Positions 6,686-10,397 of a DNA stretch of 10,397 bases are shown in pieces (positions within the stretch are counted from its first letter, which is position 1; each line of letters opens with the position of its first letter). Position numbers and translations under genes: made by a program. Under the pieces are notes generated by a model. It saw only the letters and a program-made list of their open reading frames with translations. It did not search any database and was not told the DNA's origin. This DNA is from Actinomycetes bacterium (lineage in GTDB: Bacteria; Actinomycetota; Acidimicrobiia; Acidimicrobiales; Palsa-688): contig JAKABK010000032.1 in the NCBI GenBank assembly GCA_021796905.1, forward strand, positions 1 to 10,397, read 5' to 3'.

Positions 6686-6768
6686 GACAGGGGAGCGCTC
6701 GGGCGCTGAGAGTGCGGTTCGCCGCAGACCCTCCGAACCTGATCTGGGTCACACCAGCGAAGGGAGTC
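6686..6768 (+). promoter_or_regulatory. Thiamine pyrophosphate (TPP) riboswitch, THI element
   Basis: The conserved THI-box signatures are present in order: AGGGG (6689-6693), CTGAGA (6706-6711), then GAACCTGATCTGG (6735-6747) and CCAGCGAAGGGA (6754-6765). Supporting helices are P2 AGGG/CCCT (6689-6692 with 6729-6732), P3 AGCGC/GCGCT (6694-6698 with 6703-6707), an optional TGCGG/CCGCA stem capped by TTCG (6713-6726), P5 CTGG/CCAG (6744-6747 with 6754-6757) and a short closing P1 GAC/GTC (6686-6688 with 6766-6768). The final AGGGAG (6761-6766) is also the ykoE Shine-Dalgarno, six bases before the ATG at 6773. Binding of TPP should therefore fold the ribosome site into the aptamer and turn off translation directly, without a separate expression platform. 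Confidence 0.95.
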
Positions 6769-6772
6769 ATCA

Positions 6773-7387
6773 ATGAGGACCGAGGACGGCCTGGCTCCCG
6801 CCGGAGCGGCCCGGCCCCGCCGCTGGCGGACCGTCGACGTCGTGGTGGCGTCGGTGATCGCAGTGGCGGGCGGGGTGGTCTTCTGGGCGTGGGACCAGCT
6901 CTGGTACGTCACCGACGTCGCCTTCGCCGGTTTCCCGCCGGCGCACGCCGTGATCTACGGGGTCTGGCTCGCCCCGGGGGTTCTCGGCGCGTTGGTGATC
7001 CGCAAGCCGGGCGCCGCGATCTACACCGAGCTGGTCGCGTCGGTCGTCGAGGCGCTGCTCGGCAGCTCCTGGGGACTGTCGGTCGTGGTCTACGGCGTGT
7101 TCCAGGGTCTCGGCGCCGAGATCGCCTTCCTCGCGCTCGCCTACCGGGTGTGGCGCCTACCGGTGTCGGTGGTCTCCGGGGCGGTCGCCGGCCTGGCGGC
7201 GGCGTCGATGGACCTCGTGTACTACTACGGGGAGTGGCGGCCCGACTGGAAGCTGGCCTACGTGGTGGTGGTGATGGCCAGCTCCGCAGTGCTGGCCGGG
7301 ATCGGCTCGTGGGCCCTGGTGCGAGCGCTCGCACGCACCGGTGTGCTGGCACCGTTCGCCTCGGGCCGTCGAGACCCCGTGGTGTGA
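6773..7387 (+). CDS. ykoE: YkoE-family ECF transporter S component (HMP/thiamine)
   Basis: This 204-residue integral membrane protein is the substrate-capturing S component of a thiamine-related energy-coupling factor transporter. The N-terminal RRWRTVDVVVASVIAVAGG, then WAWDQLW, PGVLGALVIRKPGAA, and a central QGLGAEIAF stretch are characteristic of YkoE. Five to six hydrophobic membrane segments can be picked out between residues about 22 and 190. The Arg-rich N-terminus and the Arg-rich tail are likely cytoplasmic. Substrate assignment to hydroxymethylpyrimidine and/or thiamine rests on the family and on the TPP riboswitch directly upstream. The ATG at 6773 is set by AGGGAG at 6761-6766. 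Its stop overlaps the ykoD start, giving strong coupling within the operon. Confidence 0.92.
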   Translation: MRTEDGLAPAGAARPRRWRTVDVVVASVIAVAGGVVFWAWDQLWYVTDVAFAGFPPAHAVIYGVWLAPGVLGALVIRKPGAAIYTELVASVVEALLGSSWGLSVVVYGVFQGLGAEIAFLALAYRVWRLPVSVVSGAVAGLAAASMDLVYYYGEWRPDWKLAYVVVVMASSAVLAGIGSWALVRALARTGVLAPFASGRRDPVV

Positions 7388-8889
7388 CCACCGTCGTCAG
7401 CGCCCGGGGGTGGGGCTGGCGCCACGCGGGGCGACGGGGGTGGGCGCTGCGGGGCCTCGACCTGCGGATCGAGGAAGGGGAGCGGGTGCTGCTGCTCGGT
7501 CCGTCCGGTGCCGGTAAGAGCACGCTCTTGCAGGCGCTCGCCGGTCTCCTGCGCCCGCCCGAGGCGGGTGACGTCGAGGGGGAGCTGTCGGTGCACGGCC
7601 GGCCGGTCACCGGACCCGACGCCCGCAGCGGGATCGTGTTCCAGGATCCCTCCACCTCGCTCGTGATGAGCAGGGTTGGTGACGAGATCGCCTTCGGGCT
7701 CGAGAACCGGGCCGTACCGACCGGGCTCATCTGGCCCCGCGTCCGGGAGTCCCTCGACGCCGTCGGGCTCGCCTACCCGCTCTCGTGGTCCGTCGAGCAC
7801 CTCTCGGGCGGTGAGCAGCAGCGCCTGGCGGTCGCCGACGTGCTCGCGGTCGCCCCCCGCCTGTGGTTGCTCGACGAGCCGACCAGCAACCTCGACCCGC
7901 CCGGGGCGGCACTGGTCCGCTCGACGCTCGCGCATCTCCTCGGGGACCGGTCCATCACCGCGGTGGTCGTCGAGCACCGGGTCGACGAGCTGGTCGGGTT
8001 GGTGGACCGGGTGGTGGTGCTCGAGGCGGGCGGCGGAGTCCGCCACGACGGGCCCCCCGACGAGGTCTTCTCCCGTCACGGGGCGACCCTGCGGGCGTCG
8101 GGGGTGTGGGTGCCGGGCGTGAGGGGTCCGGGACCGGGGGCCCACCGGCGGGAGCCCACCCGCTCCACCGGTCCACCGGTGCTCGAAGCCGAGGCGGTGA
8201 CGGTGCGCTACCCGGCCGCGACGACCGAAGCGGTCAGCGCGGTCGACCTGCAGGTCACCGCGTCGCAGGCGACAGCGGTGGTCGGGCCCAACGGGTCGGG
8301 GAAGAGCACCCTCGCCCTTTGCCTGGCCTCACTGCTGGTCCCGACCTCCGGTGAGGTGAGGTTCTGCGCCGGCGGTCCCCGCGTCCCCTACGCCAGGTGG
8401 CCGCCCCGGGAGCTGGTGCGTCACGTCGGGTTCGTCTTCCAGAACCCCGAGCACCAGTTCGTCGCCGCCTCGGTGGAGGCCGAGCTCACGATCGGTGCGA
8501 CTCGGGCCGGGGTCGGGACCGGGCCCGGGCGACGACGGGTCGGGGAGCTGATGGAGCGCCTCGCCCTGTCGCACCTGGCGGCCGCCAACCCTTTCACGCT
8601 CTCGGGCGGGGAGAAGCGACGGCTGTCGGTGGCCACCGCGCTCGTCGCCCGCCCGGAGCTGCTCGTCGCCGACGAGCCGACCTTCGGCCAGGACGCCCGC
8701 ACCTGGGACGAGCTGGTCGAGCTGCTCGCCGAGGCCCGTGACGACGGGCGGGCGGTGCTGTTCGTCACCCACGACGAGGAGCTGGTCGGGGTCCTCGCCG
8801 ACCGGGTCGTCCGCCTGGAACACGGCCGGGTCGTGTCCCCGGTCCCGGGAGCGGTCGGGCAGGTGCTGTCCGCGGGGGATCGACGTTGA
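7384..8889 (+). CDS. ykoD: YkoD-type duplicated ECF ATPase (A and A' domains fused)
   Basis: This 501-residue protein carries two complete ABC ATPase domains that power the ECF transporter. Domain 1 has Walker A GPSGAGKST at 39-47, Q-loop VFQDPSTSLV, signature LSGGEQQR at 140-147, Walker B LWLLDEP with D164/E165, and the switch histidine in VVVEHRVDEL. Domain 2 has Walker A GPNGSGKST at 301-309, Q-loop VFQNPEHQFVAASV, signature LSGGEKRR at 406-413, Walker B D430/E431 and switch histidine in FVTHDEEL. All ATPase residues look intact in both halves. A linker of about 40 residues rich in Gly, Pro and Arg joins them. The start is GTG 7384, overlapping the ykoE stop as GTGA; the frame is open upstream, but that would cross ykoE and the riboswitch. 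The protein is cytoplasmic, docked on YkoC. Confidence 0.93.
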   Translation: MTTVVSARGWGWRHAGRRGWALRGLDLRIEEGERVLLLGPSGAGKSTLLQALAGLLRPPEAGDVEGELSVHGRPVTGPDARSGIVFQDPSTSLVMSRVGDEIAFGLENRAVPTGLIWPRVRESLDAVGLAYPLSWSVEHLSGGEQQRLAVADVLAVAPRLWLLDEPTSNLDPPGAALVRSTLAHLLGDRSITAVVVEHRVDELVGLVDRVVVLEAGGGVRHDGPPDEVFSRHGATLRASGVWVPGVRGPGPGAHRREPTRSTGPPVLEAEAVTVRYPAATTEAVSAVDLQVTASQATAVVGPNGSGKSTLALCLASLLVPTSGEVRFCAGGPRVPYARWPPRELVRHVGFVFQNPEHQFVAASVEAELTIGATRAGVGTGPGRRRVGELMERLALSHLAAANPFTLSGGEKRRLSVATALVARPELLVADEPTFGQDARTWDELVELLAEARDDGRAVLFVTHDEELVGVLADRVVRLEHGRVVSPVPGAVGQVLSAGDRR

Positions 8890-9635
8890 GCCTCACCGTC
8901 GACACCCCGCTGGTCGCCACCCGCCTCGCCCGTCGCCACCCTCTCGCCAAACTGGGGGTAGCGGCGGTGGTCGCGGCCGGGCTGCTGGTCAGCGTGGACC
9001 TGGTCACCGCCTCGGTCGTGCTCGCGATCGAACTGGCCTGCCTGCCGCTCGCCGGGGTCGGCTGGAGGTTCCTCGTGCGCAGGGCGTGGCCGCTGCCGTT
9101 GGCGGCCGGGGGCGTGGCGGTGGCCAACCTCGTGGCCTCCAACGCCCACGGGGTGGCAGTGGGTGCCATCTCGTTGCGCCTGGTCGCGATAGCCCTGCCC
9201 GGGCTGGTCGCTTTCGCCTCCACCGACCCGGTCGACCTCGCCGACGCCTTGCACCAGCAGCTGCGGGTACCGGCCCGGTTCGCCTACGGCTCGCTGGCCG
9301 CGTTGCGTCTGCTCCCGTTGCTGTCGGTCGAATGGCAGGTCATCCGCCGCGCCCGGCGCTCCCGGGGTATCGACGCCGGCCGCTCCCCGCTGGGAGCGGC
9401 GAGGCTGTGGTCCTCGACGGTCTTCGGGCTGCTCGTCGCCGCGATCCGCCGGGCGACCCGTCTCGCGAGCGCCATGGAGAGCCGGGGTTTCGACGCCGGA
9501 GGGCCGCGAACGGTAGCCCGACGCCAGGTTCTCGGTGCCGCCGACTGGGCACTGCTCGGCGGGTCGGTCGTCGCGGTCGGGGGAGCCAACGCACTGGCTG
9601 TGGTCCTCGGCACCTGGCACCCACTGCTGTGGTGA
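8886..9635 (+). CDS. ykoC: YkoC-type EcfT transmembrane coupling protein
   Basis: This 249-residue membrane protein is the T component that couples ATP hydrolysis in YkoD to substrate movement in YkoE. Hydrophobic segments run through about residues 23-60 and 70-115, with another pair near the C-terminus (about 210-245). The two short signatures by which EcfT proteins contact the ATPases are both visible: ARRSRGI at 156-162 and AMESRGF at 196-202, each with the typical Arg-Gly pair. The start is a TTG at 8886 overlapping the ykoD TGA as TTGA, with no good Shine-Dalgarno, so its translation should depend on ykoD translation. The length suits the family. It is the last gene of the operon: the next coding stretch begins about 200 bases later. 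Confidence 0.9.
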   Translation: MSLTVDTPLVATRLARRHPLAKLGVAAVVAAGLLVSVDLVTASVVLAIELACLPLAGVGWRFLVRRAWPLPLAAGGVAVANLVASNAHGVAVGAISLRLVAIALPGLVAFASTDPVDLADALHQQLRVPARFAYGSLAALRLLPLLSVEWQVIRRARRSRGIDAGRSPLGAARLWSSTVFGLLVAAIRRATRLASAMESRGFDAGGPRTVARRQVLGAADWALLGGSVVAVGGANALAVVLGTWHPLLW

Positions 9636-9660
9636 GGGCGGGCAGGGCGACCCGGAGGCC

Positions 9661-9726
9661 GAGGTGACCCACCTCCCACCCGGTGCTAGGGATCATCCGG
9701 CCCGGACAGGGGGACCGGCTCGGTCC
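9661..9726 (+). terminator. Two short hairpins after ykoC, possible terminator
   Basis: GAGGTG (9661-9666) pairs with CACCTC (9670-9675) around ACC, and GGACCG (9712-9717) pairs with CGGTCC (9721-9726) around GCT. Both are perfect 6-bp stems without a T-run. They may end the yko transcript or be chance features of GC-rich DNA. The rest of 9636-9842 shows no RNA gene or clear promoter; CAAGCT at 9811-9816 is a poor -10 candidate. Confidence 0.3.
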
Positions 9727-9842
9727 GACCGTCCCTGGAGAACATCACGCCTGCAGTTCGCTCCCCGACCGGTGTTGCTCCCTGGGTCGCGGCCCGGCGC
9801 CGGACGGTGTCAAGCTGTCCCGGTGGTGTGGTGGGCCCAGCG

Positions 9843-10397
9843 GTGACGGGTGAGGTGGCGGCGGAGGCCCGGCGGTGGGCGTTGCGTTTCGTCGGGTTCC
9901 TGGAGGCGTACTACGCGTTGCGCTACCCGCCGGTGCACGACCTGGCCGCCCATCGCGACGTGCAGGTTGTCCCGGCCGACGTGGCGGTGGCCGCCGGGGT
10001 GGCCGTGACCGGCGGTGGGGAGCCGTGGCTGGCGGTCGAGCTGGTCGACCTGCCGGCCCCCTCCGGAACTGCCGGCCCCCGCGGAACTGCCGGCCGGGCT
10101 GCGAGGCTGGGTGACCGGCCCGGTCACCGCTGACACGGAGCCGCAGCTCGGCGGCCACCCCGACGAGCACCGCCGGCACCTGGTGTCGGCCGCAGCGGGA
10201 CCCGAGCCGGACGTGCTCGACGGCGACACCCCCGCCGCTTCGGACGGGGATGGTCTCCCCCCGGGGCGGGACCTCGCCGAGGTGGCCGCCGCCCGAGCGG
10301 ACCTCCGGCGGGCGGAGGAGGCCCTGGCGGCGTGGAGCGCGGAGGAATGGCACCCGTGGGCGCAGCGCTGGCGGTCGGTGGAGGCGGGCCGGGTGCT
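9843..10397 (+). CDS. Unrecognised protein N-terminal region with apparent frameshift (partial; possibly helicase-like)
   Basis: Two overlapping frames together read as one protein. From GTG 9843 (other in-frame GTGs lie at 9807, 9828, 9831 and 9855) the first frame encodes a helical stretch with RRWALRFVGFLEAYYALRYP and PVHDLAAHRDVQVVP, then VELVDLPAP. This frame stops at 10131-10133. The next frame (codons from 10063) is open to the right edge and encodes PELPAPAELPAGLRGWVTG, an acidic middle, and a charged helical segment ending WSAEEWHPWAQRWRSVEAGR. Both parts have the GC-rich third positions of real genes here. The joint lies within a repeat encoding LPAPxE, where one copy is 19 instead of 18 bases. 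Removing one base near 10062 would restore the frame. The late WSAEEWHPWAQRW segment loosely recalls N-terminal regions of large actinobacterial AAA/helicase proteins; this is a weak guess. The gene may be a pseudogene, or the extra base may be a sequencing error. Confidence 0.5.
10050..10095 (+). repeat. Three-copy 18-bp coding repeat with one 19-bp unit
   Basis: CTGCCGGCC starts at 10050, 10069 and 10087, so the intervals are 19 and 18 bases. The units encode Leu-Pro-Ala-Pro-x-Glu in the restored frame. The first unit carries CCTCCGGAA where the second has CCGCGGAA, so a single extra base there breaks the reading frame. Confidence 0.75.

Noticed and set aside
6325..7383. Upstream extension of ykoD to 6325
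   Set aside because: It would run through the riboswitch and all of ykoE; the ATPase domain begins just after GTG 7384.
9636..9842. Possible tRNA or small RNA after ykoC
   Set aside because: Only two short hairpins are seen; there is no cloverleaf, conserved TTC arm or clear promoter.
9745..10353. 202-codon minus-strand frame at the right end
   Set aside because: It is Pro/Arg-rich shadow sequence; the plus-strand frames have amphipathic helical content and better codon third positions despite the frameshift.

Overview
The window is very GC-rich and uses GTG and TTG starts freely. Many neighbouring genes overlap by four bases. The gene families (MoxR/DUF58 pair, CMAS-like lipid methyltransferase, YkoEDC-type ECF transporter) point to a high-GC actinobacterium, and an Acidimicrobiia-like lineage is a guess rather than a demonstration. 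I see no CRISPR array, tRNA, rRNA, insertion sequence or prophage.

Layout, left to right. Positions 1-1639, minus strand: a MoxR-type AAA+ ATPase (680-1639) overlaps by four bases a DUF58 protein (1-683) that runs off the left edge; this is a widespread chaperone/von Willebrand-like pair. Positions 1767-2693, plus: a CMAS-family SAM methyltransferase behind a likely leaderless promoter, carrying an in-frame hexanucleotide repeat that encodes (Ala-Ser)6. Positions 2779-4275, plus: a long-form (Rickettsia/Thermus-type) NADP-dependent isocitrate dehydrogenase with its own SD and -10 box. A strong hairpin at 4285-4316 separates it from the convergent pair on the other strand: a beta-class DNA methyltransferase with an extra C-terminal domain (4354-5844), and upstream of it, overlapping by four bases, a PaiB-like FMN-binding protein (5841-6506).

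Positions 6686-9635, plus: a thiamine-pyrophosphate riboswitch whose 3' end contains the Shine-Dalgarno sequence of ykoE, followed by ykoE, ykoD and ykoC (ATG, GTG and TTG starts, each overlapping the previous stop by four bases). Together these encode a complete HMP/thiamine ECF transporter: substrate-binding membrane protein, duplicated ATPase and EcfT-type coupling protein.

Positions 9843-10397, plus: the 5' part of a large unrecognised protein, possibly helicase-like, in which the reading frame must change by one base inside a three-copy 18-bp repeat around 10050-10095. The right edge cuts it off.

I do not see a wholly novel multi-gene system. The points most worth a second look are the DNA methyltransferase's C-terminal nuclease-like domain and its coupling to the flavoprotein, the repeat-borne frameshift at the right end, and the direct SD-masking riboswitch.
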